64,000 bases of DNA from Pedobacter arcticus A12 (lineage in GTDB: Bacteria; Bacteroidota; Bacteroidia; Sphingobacteriales; Sphingobacteriaceae): contig NZ_AKZJ01000014.1 in assembly GCF_000302595.1 (NCBI RefSeq), positions 1 through 64,000 on the forward strand, written 5' to 3'. The translations under genes and the position numbers were made by a program. Positions 44,152 through 53,984 of the stretch are shown here, piece by piece. Every line of letters starts with the position of its first letter. Within the stretch, counting starts at the first letter, position 1. The notes below the pieces were generated by a model. The model made no database searches, was not told the DNA's origin, and was given only the letters and a program-made list of their open reading frames with translations.

Positions 44152-44910
44152 ATGAGTGGACACATGAATCTGACGTTGAAAGTTTGGCGTCAAAAGAACA
44201 GTACAACACCTGGAAAATTTGTAACATACAAAGCAGATGAGATTTCCCCAGACATGTCGTTTTTGGAGATGTTAGATGTTGTGAATGAGGATTTAGTAAA
44301 AAAGAAGGAAGATCCAATCCATTTTGACCACGACTGTAGAGAAGGTATTTGTGGAATGTGCTCTTTAGTAATTAACGGCGAACCACACGGACCAAAACGA
44401 GCAACTACAACTTGTCAATTACACATGCGTAGCTTCTCTGATAAAGACACTATAGTTATTGAGCCGTGGAGAGCTACGGCTTTTCCGGTAGTAAAAGATT
44501 TAGTTACAAACCGTTCATCTTTTGATAGAATTCAGCAGGCTGGTGGTTACGTTTCTGTTGGTACAGGTGGTGTTCCAGATGCTAACGAGATTCCAATTTC
44601 CAAAGTAATTGCTGATGAAGCAATGAGCTCAGCTACGTGTATTGGATGTGGTGCTTGCGTTGCAGCTTGTAAAAATGCTTCGGCAATGCTATTTGTTTCT
44701 GCAAAAATTTCTCAGTTTGCATTATTGCCACAAGGGCAACCAGAGCGTTACGCTAGAGCAGAAGCTATGGTGTTGCAAATGGACGAAGAAGGATTTGGAG
44801 GTTGTACAAACACTTATGCTTGTGAGGCACAATGCCCTAAAGAAATTAAGGTGACGAACATTGCCAGAATGAACCGCGAATTCTTTAATGCAGAGTTGAT
44901 AAAATCATAA
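44152..44910 (+). CDS. sdhB: Succinate dehydrogenase/fumarate reductase iron-sulfur subunit
   Basis: The 252-residue subunit carries three clusters: 2Fe-2S in [15 protein letters not shown], and C-terminal 4Fe-4S and 3Fe-4S ligands in [15 protein letters not shown] and [15 protein letters not shown]. It transfers electrons from SdhA to the cytochrome b subunit. The 127 nt repeat spacer before it is unusual for an operon whose products are needed in equal amounts. A terminator follows. Confidence 0.95.
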   Translation: MSGHMNLTLKVWRQKNSTTPGKFVTYKADEISPDMSFLEMLDVVNEDLVKKKEDPIHFDHDCREGICGMCSLVINGEPHGPKRATTTCQLHMRSFSDKDTIVIEPWRATAFPVVKDLVTNRSSFDRIQQAGGYVSVGTGGVPDANEIPISKVIADEAMSSATCIGCGACVAACKNASAMLFVSAKISQFALLPQGQPERYARAEAMVLQMDEEGFGGCTNTYACEAQCPKEIKVTNIARMNREFFNAELIKS

Positions 44911-44929
44911 TATTTAAACCAAATTTTAC

Positions 44930-44964
44930 AAAAGGGATGCATTAATTTGTATCCCTTTTTTTTT
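44930..44964 (+). terminator. Terminator of the sdh operon
   Basis: Arms AAAAGGGAT and ATCCCTTTT are followed by a T-run of more than eight, 20 nt after the sdhB stop. Confidence 0.85.
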
Positions 44965-45171
44965 GAAGGAGGATTTGCAAGGTTAAGAGCCTCATCATGT
45001 TGAACGCTAGTGAAACATCTCACGAATAGGTAATAAGTTTTATAAGTGGCGGTTGATTTGTTAAAAACGTAATTATCTATTAATGAACAACATAATAGTC
45101 TGGTCTTCTTTTTTATTTGACTTTGTCCACATTTTTAAGCTACATTTATACTAATCAAACTGGTTTAAATT

Positions 45172-46137
45172 ATGGCTAATCATGTAAACATTCCCCGCTT
45201 AGACCTAAATGACTATTTGAAAGGCTCTGCTGAACAAAAGAAAAAGTTTTCTGACGACATTGGCAGGGCATTTAACGAAACGGGATTTGTTACCATTACC
45301 AATCATGGTTTAAGTCAAGATCTAATCACCCAGATTTATCAACAGATAAAAAACGTATTCTCTTTATCAGATGGCCAAAAACTGAAATACGAAAAAATTG
45401 AGCTTGCAGGGCAAAGAGGTTATACCTCAAAGGGACGAGAGAAAGCGAAGGATTCAAAGACTCCAGATTTGAAAGAGTTTTGGCAGATTGGCCAATATGT
45501 GGAAGATGGAGACGCAGTGAAAGATCTTTATCCCGATAATATCGAAGTTGAAGAGTTTCCAGAATTTAATGCTGTTACCAAAGAAACCTATCAAAAATTA
45601 GAGCAGGCAGGCAAGCATATTTTAAATGCAATTTCTGTTTATTTAGGTTTGCCCGAAAACTACTTTGAAGATAAAGTGCACAACGGAAACTCAATTTTAA
45701 GAGGAATTCATTATTTTCCGATAGAAAATCCAGATGCTTTGCCAGCGGATGCTGTGAGAGCAGGTGCACATGAAGATATCAACTTAATTACCTTATTGAT
45801 TGGTGCCAGTGCAGACGGATTAGAAGTGTTAACCCGAGAAGGCGAATGGTTTGCCATTACCGCTCAGGGCGAAGATATCGTGGTAAACGTAGGCGATATG
45901 TTGCAGCGTTTAACCAATAACAAGTTAAAATCAACCACGCACCGAGTGGTGAACCCACCGAGAGAATTGATGAAAAACTCCAGATATTCTGTTCCGTTTT
46001 TTTTACATCCAAAAGCTAAAATGAATTTAGCCTGTTTGCCGTCTTGCATTGATGAAGTTCATCCCAAAGCGTATAGCGATATCACAGCTGGCGAATATTT
46101 AGATGAACGTTTAAGAGAAATCGGTTTAAAAATGTAA
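45172..46137 (+). CDS. 2-oxoglutarate/Fe(II)-dependent oxygenase, isopenicillin N synthase-like
   Basis: The 321-residue protein has the non-heme DIOX_N domain (about 1-120: IPRLDLNDYLKG; GFVTITNHGLSQDLI) and the 2OG-FeII_Oxy domain. Iron ligands His and Asp lie in AGAHEDINLITLL and the distal His in KSTTHRVVNPPRE, with the cosubstrate Arg-x-Ser in NSRYSVPFFLHP. Members make or modify antibiotics, hormones and small metabolites; the substrate here is unknown. Transcribed alone, with hairpins after it. Confidence 0.88.
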   Translation: MANHVNIPRLDLNDYLKGSAEQKKKFSDDIGRAFNETGFVTITNHGLSQDLITQIYQQIKNVFSLSDGQKLKYEKIELAGQRGYTSKGREKAKDSKTPDLKEFWQIGQYVEDGDAVKDLYPDNIEVEEFPEFNAVTKETYQKLEQAGKHILNAISVYLGLPENYFEDKVHNGNSILRGIHYFPIENPDALPADAVRAGAHEDINLITLLIGASADGLEVLTREGEWFAITAQGEDIVVNVGDMLQRLTNNKLKSTTHRVVNPPRELMKNSRYSVPFFLHPKAKMNLACLPSCIDEVHPKAYSDITAGEYLDERLREIGLKM

Positions 46138-46157
46138 TTCTCAAATTTGAGAATAGG

Positions 46158-46188
46158 AAAGAAGGTGTTCGAGAGGGCACCTTTCTTT
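46158..46188 (+). terminator. Hairpin after the oxygenase gene
   Basis: Arms AAAGAAGGTG and CACCTTTCTTT with a short loop lie 21 nt after the stop; the trailing T-run is short. Confidence 0.5.
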
Positions 46189-46395
46189 GTTTAAAGCGAA
46201 AAGTTAATTTCTGTACAACCTTTCCAACTTTGTCTTTCATCTCGACGATAGGAGAGATCTGTGGTTTATTTGCACTGTCCCAACTTTTAGAATTGACTTT
46301 TTAACCCTGTACTTTAAGAATGGGTTCTGTTTTCCATCGCTTACTAATTTCTCCTCTTACCTTGTTAGGAATGATGGGAGAACGCAATAGAAAAA

Positions 46396-46426
46396 AATGC
46401 CCTGCAACTTATCGCTTCAGGGCATT
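46396..46426 (-). terminator. Terminator of the T9SS repeat protein gene
   Basis: Arms AATGCCCTG and CAGGGCATT with a 13 nt loop are followed on the minus strand by a T-run, 20 nt past the stop codon at 46446. Confidence 0.75.
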
Positions 46427-46445
46427 CAAAAAAAACTCGTTTCTG

Positions 46446-49118
46446 TTATAACTTCACGATTTTAAATGATCTGCTTTCTTTTGCACCTACCAATCTGATC
46501 ACATAAGTGCCAGTTTCATAAGTGCTCAAATCAAACTGGATTTCGTTTTGTTCGCCATTAACTAACTGTTGCGCCAATACTTTTCCAGTTAAATCTATTA
46601 AAGTTGCATTTGTAAAAGTGCCCGGGCTAAATTTGATGCTTGCTAAATCTTTAGTTGGATTTGGGTAAACAGATAAACCTGCTGTGTTTAGCGTTGGAAG
46701 TTTTACCGTTTTTAAACTTAGTTCCTCCGTTTTACCATCTGTGTCTGTTTGGCTCAATTTGTAGTAATTCACACCCGCGAACGGATTAAAATCTACAGTT
46801 GAGTAACTTCCACCATTTTCTCCTTGAGATTTTACAGTGGTCATTTGAACAAATGATTTTCCATCAGCACTTTTTGAAACGGTAAAATAGTCGCTATTTT
46901 TTTCTGAAGCAGTGTTCCAGCTTAAGCCTACTTTATGATTAGTTTTTACAGTTGCATCAAAGGAAACCAGTTTCACTGGCAAAGTTCCTAAGGGGAAACT
47001 TTTTGCGTAAGCCCCCCCAGATGTGTAGGCTACGATTAATTCACTTCCACTGTTAGCTATATTTGCGCTGGTTGTTGCTTCTGCTGAAAACCTGGATGAA
47101 CCTACTAATTCCCAATCTAAACCATTAAATTTCTGTACAGTAAGCTTGTTGTCGTTGTTTGTTCCATCAATATAACTTACGTAGGGTGTGCTGCCCACAA
47201 AAGTGATATCAGGATGAGTTGCATTGCTTGACGAGATCGCCGGTGCGCCAACAGTCTCCCAACTGATACCGTTAAATTTACGTACTGTAACTTTTTCAGC
47301 TGGTGCGCCTCCTCCCATCGGGCGTATGCCCGAAGATTGTGTTCGTCTCTGACCGGTAGCCAACGCATCATCAGTATATACAACATAAGGGGTGGTTCCG
47401 TTAAAAATAATTTTTGTGTACTTAGCAGCACCATCAGAAAAACCCGCTGCACCTACGTTCTCCCACGCTCCACTCACAAACCTCTTAACTGTTGCCTTAC
47501 TCTGGTTTGCATCATCTTGATAAACTACATAAGGCGTTGAACCGTCTAAAGCTATTGAAGTATAATTTACGCTTCCCGCAGAAAACCCTTGCGCTCCTAC
47601 GGTCTCCCAAAGATTTCCGTTTAACTTTTTTACAGTTGCTTTATTAACCTGCGCATCTTTATATACAACATAGGGTATACCATTATTAATAGCCATGTTT
47701 AAATACTTGGGCTGGTTTGTAGAAAAACCGCGTTGCCCTACATAATCCCAATCAGTGCCGTTAAATTTCTGCAAGGTAGCTTTGCTATCGGCATCGTTAT
47801 CAAGATAAAGCACATAAGCATCATTGCCGTCGAATCTGATAGATATATCTTTTACAGAAGCTTCTGAAAACTTACTGACGCCGACCTGTTCCCAAGCTGT
47901 CCCATTGAATTTTTTCACACTTGCTTTTTTATCTGATTCACCGCCGTAAAAAGCTACATAAGGTGTAACGCCGTTCATGGCCAAAGATGTTGAAGAAACG
48001 TTTTGGGAAAAACCGTTTCCTCCCAAAACTTCCCATTTTACGCCATTAAACTTTTGAACTTTTGCTTTGTAGCTATCACTTTCATCTGAGTAGCTGATGT
48101 ATAAAGAGCCATTGTTGAACGCTAATTCTGTATAATCTGATTGCCCATGTGGCATTTCTGCAAAGTACTCCCAACTTAGGCCATTAAATTTTTGTACTGC
48201 CAAGCTGTAGCTGTAGACATCTTTGTATAAAATATATGGAGTTCCTGAATTATCAAAGGTCAATTTGGGAGCGTCCGTACCTTCATAAGCAAGACTATTT
48301 TCGTCCATTGATTTCCACAATCCACCATCAAGTTTTCGGACATACACTTTTTCATCATGCGAGTTTTGGTAGGTAACATAAGGTACGCTGTTATTTAAGT
48401 ATAAACGGAGGTCAATAATATTTTCATCAAAATTAAGATTAGGTGTGCCCACTACTTCCCAGTTGTTGCCATTAAACTTACTAACCGTTCCCTTTTTGTC
48501 ATTTGCATTATCAGCATAAGCAACATAAGGTGTATTTCCATCTATGGCTAATGAAGTAGAGGAAGTGCGTGATGCATTAAAGCCGCCGTTACCAACTGTT
48601 TCCCAGGTTAGCCCATTAAGTTTTTTAACGAAAACTCCCTCATTGTTGTCCTCATGGTAAGCCACATAAAAAGTTCCATCATCGCTTACTGCTATGGAAG
48701 CACTATACGCCTGTTGATCAGAGAATCCAGCATTTCCTACGACTTCCCAATCATTCCCGTTAAATTTTTGTACCGTGAGTTTACCAGCATTGTTTCCGTC
48801 GGTAAAAAGTACATAAGGCGTCGTCCCATGTATAATTAACGAGATATAATAAGCGCCGGGTGCCGTAAATCTTTCTGCCCCTACCGCTTCCCACTTTCCT
48901 CCAACAAATCTTCTAACAGTCATTTGCATGGTGAGGTCCTGTCTATCTAACAGGGCAATATACGGCACATTATTATCGTCGAAAGCAATGTCATTACCAT
49001 TGGTTCTAATTAAGGTCGCTTGATTAAAATCATCCGAACCTAGCGCTTCCCAGTTTTGAGCTTTCCCTAAAAAAGGAAGAAGCAACATTAATAAAAATAA
49101 GTAAGGTGTTTTTTTCAT
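46446..49118 (-). CDS. Large secreted repeat protein with T9SS type A sorting domain
   Basis: The 890-residue protein has a signal peptide ending LLPFLGKAQ. About 14 tandem repeats of roughly 45-52 residues follow (about 20-720), each with the pattern TPYVVYxD, ATVKKFNG, WExVG and GFS. After a linker, residues about 725-800 form a fibronectin-like domain, and the last 75 form a T9SS type A C-terminal domain (LSVYPNPTKDLASIKF to SRSFKIVKL). The repeats resemble beta-propeller blades; 14 could make two seven-bladed propellers. The product should be exported by the PorSS system. Ligand unknown. One repeat holds a Gly/Arg-rich insert (GQRRTQSSGIRPMGGG). Confidence 0.8.
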   Translation of the reverse strand: MKKTPYLFLLMLLLPFLGKAQNWEALGSDDFNQATLIRTNGNDIAFDDNNVPYIALLDRQDLTMQMTVRRFVGGKWEAVGAERFTAPGAYYISLIIHGTTPYVLFTDGNNAGKLTVQKFNGNDWEVVGNAGFSDQQAYSASIAVSDDGTFYVAYHEDNNEGVFVKKLNGLTWETVGNGGFNASRTSSTSLAIDGNTPYVAYADNANDKKGTVSKFNGNNWEVVGTPNLNFDENIIDLRLYLNNSVPYVTYQNSHDEKVYVRKLDGGLWKSMDENSLAYEGTDAPKLTFDNSGTPYILYKDVYSYSLAVQKFNGLSWEYFAEMPHGQSDYTELAFNNGSLYISYSDESDSYKAKVQKFNGVKWEVLGGNGFSQNVSSTSLAMNGVTPYVAFYGGESDKKASVKKFNGTAWEQVGVSKFSEASVKDISIRFDGNDAYVLYLDNDADSKATLQKFNGTDWDYVGQRGFSTNQPKYLNMAINNGIPYVVYKDAQVNKATVKKLNGNLWETVGAQGFSAGSVNYTSIALDGSTPYVVYQDDANQSKATVKRFVSGAWENVGAAGFSDGAAKYTKIIFNGTTPYVVYTDDALATGQRRTQSSGIRPMGGGAPAEKVTVRKFNGISWETVGAPAISSSNATHPDITFVGSTPYVSYIDGTNNDNKLTVQKFNGLDWELVGSSRFSAEATTSANIANSGSELIVAYTSGGAYAKSFPLGTLPVKLVSFDATVKTNHKVGLSWNTASEKNSDYFTVSKSADGKSFVQMTTVKSQGENGGSYSTVDFNPFAGVNYYKLSQTDTDGKTEELSLKTVKLPTLNTAGLSVYPNPTKDLASIKFSPGTFTNATLIDLTGKVLAQQLVNGEQNEIQFDLSTYETGTYVIRLVGAKESRSFKIVKL

Positions 49119-49745
49119 AATAATGTGTTTTTGTGAAAAATTGTTTGTGTGTATTTATAAGTAATCGTGTTAAAATAATTTCTTGATAAAATCCATCGTT
49201 ACAGATTTGTCTGGTGTGTTCCTTTGTTCTCGAGGAACTGACTGCACATCAGTTTTTCGATAGTGTTGTTGCTTCAAAAAATTTTTTGAATTGATCTTTG
49301 GTATTCATCTAACGATATACGTTTAGAATGAATGGGGTGAAAACTGTCCCTTAATTACGCCCTTCTACGGATGTTAACAGCTTGGGCTGCCTTTAAAAAC
49401 TTATTTTAAAAAGGGGATTTTCAATAAATAGCGTCGGAGAAATAAGGCATGCTTTGTTCATACGGATGTACTTTTTGTTAATACAATAATTTACTATTTG
49501 GCGAGAGACGTTAAGAGAGTAGTGAGATTTTCAACCTTATATCATTATCGTTTCCGATATAAGAATAATAGAAGAAATGTTCGCTGTCATAATATTTTGT
49601 AATTGAATTAAGCCACAAACCTAGCCATTAAACATGCGCCATAAAAGAGACCCCAGGGTTCTATTTTAATCAAAAACCCAATTTTTTATATCTTATTCAA
49701 TATTTTAGCCCTTTTAGAATACAAACCATAAGTAAATCGTAGCCT
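49119..49745. other. 627 nt gap upstream of both divergent genes
   Basis: No convincing gene, RNA or repeat was recognised. The sequence is AT-rich and must hold the promoters of the T9SS protein gene (minus) and the kinase gene (plus). I could not identify an unambiguous TTG-N20-TAnnTTTG pair on either strand. Confidence 0.5.
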
Positions 49746-51677
49746 TTGATTTTTTATACCAACATTCTTTTAGAGTCATTATATTTTAAACTGTTAAAAG
49801 CTCTGATTTTTTCTTTGTGCATGGTAACTGTGCAATCCATTAGTGGATACGCACAACCAAGTTTTGTTTTTCAACCCTCAAAAGGCACAGTAGATTTAAA
49901 ACCACACTTCAAAATTCTGGAGGATACTATAAATCAGTTTACAGACATAGAGTTTTTACAGAAAGCAGACCGTTTTGAGTTAATAAAGGATTTTAAGCCC
50001 AAAGGATCAACTAGTGTTTTTTGGCTCATCACCCGGTTTAGTAGTGCCGAAAAAGCTGAAGCAAGCATTCATTTTAAACACCTAAGCTATGCTGATCTTT
50101 ACTTTATGGCAGATACGCCTGGGGCTAAACCAATACACCGGCAGGCGGGAGCCTTTAGACCGATAGAAAACATAACAGATGGCGATAGCCGTTTTGATTT
50201 TTCTATAAAAATTGACCAAAACGTCCCCTATATTATTTTAATCAAAAGCCATCATACCAAAAAATACCTGCCCGTATTTGATTTTTATCTGAGCGAGCGC
50301 TTTACATTTTTGGAAACAAAGTACAAAAGCGAGCTAAACGATCTGTGGCCACAGGGCGCATCTGCTTTGCTTTTTCTTTACATCTTTTTAAGATGGATCA
50401 CTACCCGTCATCGCCCTTTTATATGGTTGATGCTATTTGTGGCCTCCTTTAATTTATATGGTATTGCGTTAAATAGGTATTTGATCGACTGGTTTTTCCC
50501 CTCCATGCCTCATATCGGTTGGTTGCTTCCACAACACTTTCTGCATTTTGGTCTGTTAGGCTTGTATCTGCTTTTGTTGGATTCCTGGGATGTCAAACAT
50601 AAGAACATCAAACTCTATCAATGGGGAAAAGCTTTAGTCTGTGGATTAATGTTACTTACAATCACAGTTTTTATAAGTAATTATTGTTTTTCAAATTTTG
50701 AGTTGGCAGGTAAAATTACCATTAGTTTCCTCCTGTTTTTGTTGGTGTATTCCATAGTTATGCTTTTTAAAGTTTGGAACAAATTAAGTAAACAAGAACT
50801 GTACTTAGCTTACGGCCTCATCCTTTTTTTTGGGGTAATTATTATAGGGAGCCTGAGTGTTTTGATTTTTCAGGAGATGTCTTACAATATCATCCCTAAT
50901 CTTGCCAAAGGAATTTCGATCTGTATCGCATTTTTATTTTTAATGGGATTAAATGGTAGGTTAAGGCAAAACGAACTCGATAATACCAATTACCTAAAAG
51001 AACTCAATACTTTGCAACAGCACCAGAATGAAATTCTTGAGGAAAGCGTAAAAGAGAGAACAAATGAGCTGAGCCAAAGAAATGCTCATATTGAAACCTT
51101 GATGAATGAAGTTAACCACCGTGTAAAAAACAACCTACAGATGCTTTACAGCCTAAATAGCTTGAGATTGGGAGGAAAAGAAGAAAGCGAAGCGGGTAAT
51201 ATATTAAGAGATAACATTTCTCGCATAAAAGCCATGATGCTAGTAAACGAGAATCTTCAGCTAAGCGAAGACGACCAACAGCTGATACTAAAGCCTTTTG
51301 TAAACAGCATCATCGATCATTCTAAAAGAATTTTTGAAGCAGAAAAGCCAGTAGACATCAAGGTTGATATCCCAGAAGAACTCACGCTGGATTCTAAACT
51401 TGCTTTGCCCTTAGGACTAATTGTTTCAGAACTGTTGGTAAATTCTTACAAACATGCTTTCAGGAATGTTAACGCTCCTAAAATTTCCATTGCTCTCAAC
51501 CGTTCAGCCAATAGCTGGAAGATTGTTTATAGCGATAACGGCAATGGACTACCGAAAAATGTTGTTCCATCATTTGGCACAAGTCTAATCCAGGATCTTA
51601 GCCGGCAAATTAACGGGAAAATGCAGGTTTTAAGTGATGAAGGCCTTACTTATATTTTTACCATAACATCTAAATAA
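49746..51677 (+). CDS. 7TM sensor histidine kinase (7TMR-DISM, HisKA_2 type)
   Basis: The roughly 643-residue protein has a signal peptide ending GYAQPSF. A periplasmic sensor domain (about 40-185) resembles 7TMR-DISMED2, and seven transmembrane helices span about 205-405. A coiled coil follows, then a HisKA_2 phosphoacceptor box EVNHRVKNNLQML and an HATPase_c domain (LGLIVSELLVNSYKHAF; YSDNGNGLP). It would sense an extracellular ligand and phosphorylate the regulator that starts 2 nt after its stop. The start is uncertain: TTG at 49746 keeps the signal peptide, while the first ATG (about 25 codons later) would cut it. Confidence 0.85.
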   Translation: MIFYTNILLESLYFKLLKALIFSLCMVTVQSISGYAQPSFVFQPSKGTVDLKPHFKILEDTINQFTDIEFLQKADRFELIKDFKPKGSTSVFWLITRFSSAEKAEASIHFKHLSYADLYFMADTPGAKPIHRQAGAFRPIENITDGDSRFDFSIKIDQNVPYIILIKSHHTKKYLPVFDFYLSERFTFLETKYKSELNDLWPQGASALLFLYIFLRWITTRHRPFIWLMLFVASFNLYGIALNRYLIDWFFPSMPHIGWLLPQHFLHFGLLGLYLLLLDSWDVKHKNIKLYQWGKALVCGLMLLTITVFISNYCFSNFELAGKITISFLLFLLVYSIVMLFKVWNKLSKQELYLAYGLILFFGVIIIGSLSVLIFQEMSYNIIPNLAKGISICIAFLFLMGLNGRLRQNELDNTNYLKELNTLQQHQNEILEESVKERTNELSQRNAHIETLMNEVNHRVKNNLQMLYSLNSLRLGGKEESEAGNILRDNISRIKAMMLVNENLQLSEDDQQLILKPFVNSIIDHSKRIFEAEKPVDIKVDIPEELTLDSKLALPLGLIVSELLVNSYKHAFRNVNAPKISIALNRSANSWKIVYSDNGNGLPKNVVPSFGTSLIQDLSRQINGKMQVLSDEGLTYIFTITSK

Positions 51678-51679
51678 CC

Positions 51680-52288
51680 ATGCGCATACTTATTATTGAA
51701 GACGAAATTATTATTGCTCGGTTTATAGAGCAGCAGCTTAAAGCCAATTTTAGTTGTACCGTTCAAATCGCAATTAATTATAATGAGGTGTTAGATGTAA
51801 TGCCGGAATTTCTGCCACACCTGTTACTCTGTGATATCAATCTCAATGAAAAACTAGATGGAATTGCAATGGTTAAGGAGTTGGAAAAGAGTTATGCCTT
51901 TGAGGTTATTTTTATTACCTCTTATCAGTCAAAAATTGTTATTGGGCAAGCTTCTACTGTAAAACCGTTGCATTATCTAATCAAACCCGTAGATGAAGCG
52001 GCTATTTATGCGGCAATTAGATTGGCAAGCCCTGTAATAGAAGCGAACGGTAAGCTAGGTCAATTACAACCCGAATATTTGCCCGAACTCGATCTTAATG
52101 ATACCGAACGTTATATTTTAGGCTTTGTATTGGCAAACAAAACAACTAAAGAAATTGCTGACATCTTACATTTAAGCCATTTCACGGTGAAAAACTATCG
52201 GCATAAGCTGTGCCGGAAGCTAAACCTTAAGGATGAAAATAATGCCCTCTTAAAGTGGGCTTTGGCAAACGAAGGTAAAATAAGCTAA
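51680..52288 (+). CDS. Response regulator, receiver plus LuxR-type helix-turn-helix
   Basis: The 202-residue protein has a receiver domain (1-120) with acidic pocket EDE at 7-9, phosphoacceptor Asp52 (LLLCDINLN), switch residues in IFITSYQ and Lys in YLIKPVD. The C-terminus (about 138-195) is a LuxR/GerE-type helix-turn-helix (TERYILGFVLANKTTKEIAD; HFTVKNYRHKLCRKLNL). It is cotranscribed with the kinase 2 nt upstream. The target genes are unknown; the divergent T9SS protein gene is a candidate. Confidence 0.88.
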   Translation: MRILIIEDEIIIARFIEQQLKANFSCTVQIAINYNEVLDVMPEFLPHLLLCDINLNEKLDGIAMVKELEKSYAFEVIFITSYQSKIVIGQASTVKPLHYLIKPVDEAAIYAAIRLASPVIEANGKLGQLQPEYLPELDLNDTERYILGFVLANKTTKEIADILHLSHFTVKNYRHKLCRKLNLKDENNALLKWALANEGKIS

Positions 52289-52414
52289 GACCTACCATTC
52301 TCCTTTTTGATGTAGGGCTTTTAGGGTTGAACCGAAGACTGTTTAACCGACCCAGATTTGGGTTTAAACCAATAGAATTAAGCTCGTAAATTTTACTTAT
52401 TGTACCGATAACAC

Positions 52415-52422
52415 TATATTTG
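52415..52422 (+). promoter_or_regulatory. Candidate -7 element of the nuo operon
   Basis: TATATTTG fits TAnnTTTG, 18 nt upstream of the nuoA start. No TTG is seen at the proper -33 distance, so the assignment rests on the -7 box and position. Confidence 0.45.
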
Positions 52423-52440
52423 TAGCATTCAATCAAAAAC

Positions 52441-52815
52441 ATGGAAGAAGTAAGCACCCCCATTAATTTTTTGCCCATCATTATTCAATTAGCAGTTGCT
52501 TTGGGCTTTGTGGCTTTAACAATGGTTTTAACCCACATGATTGGGCCAAAACGCGTCACCACAGATGTTAAATTAACCGCTTTTGAATCAGGTATTGAAG
52601 TAGTAGGTAACGCCCGTCAACCCTTTTCAGTTAAGTATTTTGTGGTAGCAATTATCTTTGTTTTGTTTGATATTGAAGTGATTTTTATGTACCCATGGGC
52701 GGTAAACTTTAGATGGCTGGGTTTAAACGGCTTAATCGAGATGTTTATTTTTATGGGAACTTTACTTTTAGGCTTTATCTACGTCATCAAAAAAGATGCG
52801 TTAAAATGGGATTAA
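52441..52815 (+). CDS. nuoA: NADH-quinone oxidoreductase subunit A
   Basis: The 124-residue membrane subunit has three helices and the conserved loop TAFESGIEVVGNARQPFSVK (CE/FESG motif region) followed by VVAIIFVLFDIEVIFMYPWA. It is the first gene of a complete complex I operon. Confidence 0.95.
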   Translation: MEEVSTPINFLPIIIQLAVALGFVALTMVLTHMIGPKRVTTDVKLTAFESGIEVVGNARQPFSVKYFVVAIIFVLFDIEVIFMYPWAVNFRWLGLNGLIEMFIFMGTLLLGFIYVIKKDALKWD

Positions 52816-52929
52816 GTTAGAACTGTTCTAAATAAAAATCATCAACTTTTTACAGCAATAAACTTGATAAATTTGTGGCTTAATTTCCATTTAAGCCCTT
52901 TTTGATTTGGTTGAAAAGGATTATAAATT

Positions 52930-53472
52930 ATGAGTGATATTAATTTAGTTGAAGCGCCAGCTGGGATACAAGGAGAAGGCTTTTTTGCTACTTCTTTAGA
53001 TAAAGTGATTGGGATGGCAAGGGCAAATTCTTTATGGCCATTGCCTTTTGCAACGTCATGTTGCGGAATCGAATTTATGGCGACCATGGGTTCGCACTAT
53101 GATTTTTCTCGTTTCGGTTCAGAACGTCCTTCGTTTTCTCCACGTCAGGCAGACCTATTAATGGTGATGGGAACCATCGCTAAAAAAATGGCTCCGGTTT
53201 TAAAGCAGGTTTATATACAAATGGCAGAACCACGTTGGGTAATTGCAGTTGGTGCCTGTGCAAGTAGCGGTGGTATTTTTGATACTTACTCTGTGTTGCA
53301 GGGAATCGATGAAATTATCCCGGTAGATGTTTATGTGCCAGGTTGCCCTCCACGTCCAGAAGCGATTATCAATGGCTTCAATAAAATACAAGACTTAGTA
53401 AGAGCAGAATCTTTGCGTAGAAGAGATTCTGAAGAATACACAGCATTATTAGCACAATACGGAATCCAGTAA
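52930..53472 (+). CDS. nuoB: NADH-quinone oxidoreductase subunit B
   Basis: The 180-residue subunit binds cluster N2, the last iron-sulfur centre before quinone. The cysteines are present in PFATSCCGIEFMA, AVGACASSGGIFDTYS and VYVPGCPPRPEAI. It follows nuoA after 114 nt; its stop overlaps the nuoC start by one base. Confidence 0.96.
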   Translation: MSDINLVEAPAGIQGEGFFATSLDKVIGMARANSLWPLPFATSCCGIEFMATMGSHYDFSRFGSERPSFSPRQADLLMVMGTIAKKMAPVLKQVYIQMAEPRWVIAVGACASSGGIFDTYSVLQGIDEIIPVDVYVPGCPPRPEAIINGFNKIQDLVRAESLRRRDSEEYTALLAQYGIQ

Positions 53473-53975
53473 TGGGAAAAATAGCTAATCAAGATATTAT
53501 AGACAAGCTTAGTGCTCAGTTCGGAGATAAATTTACATCGCCAACGGAGCCTTTTGGTTTGTTAACTTTTGAAACCACAGCAAATGTGATTGCCGAAATG
53601 TTGGCGTTTCTAAAAAATGATGAAGACCTTAAGTTTGGTTATTTAACAGACATTACTGCAGTTCATTATCCAGAAGAAGCCAATGCACTTTGCGTAGTTT
53701 ACCATTTACACAGTTTACAAAACAATGTAAGGGTACGGATTAAAGTTTCTATCCCAGTTTCAAACCCAACTATTCCTACCGCAACTACCCTATGGGAAGG
53801 TGCAAATTGGATGGAACGTGAAACATTTGATTTCTTCGGAGTTCAATTTGTAGGGCATCCAAATTTGGTAAGGATATTAAACGTGGATGATATGACAGTT
53901 TTCCCGATGAGAAGAGAATTCGCATTGGAAGACCCGAATAGAGTAGATAAAAAAGATTTTTTCTTTGGACGTTAA
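53472..53975 (+). CDS. nuoC: NADH-quinone oxidoreductase subunit C
   Basis: The 167-residue peripheral subunit has the 30-kDa signature region ANWMERETFDFFGVQFVGHP and ends RREFALEDPNRVDKKDFFFG. It is a separate protein, not fused to NuoD as in some enterobacteria. Confidence 0.94.
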   Translation: MGKIANQDIIDKLSAQFGDKFTSPTEPFGLLTFETTANVIAEMLAFLKNDEDLKFGYLTDITAVHYPEEANALCVVYHLHSLQNNVRVRIKVSIPVSNPTIPTATTLWEGANWMERETFDFFGVQFVGHPNLVRILNVDDMTVFPMRREFALEDPNRVDKKDFFFGR

Positions 53976-53984
53976 GTAAAATAA

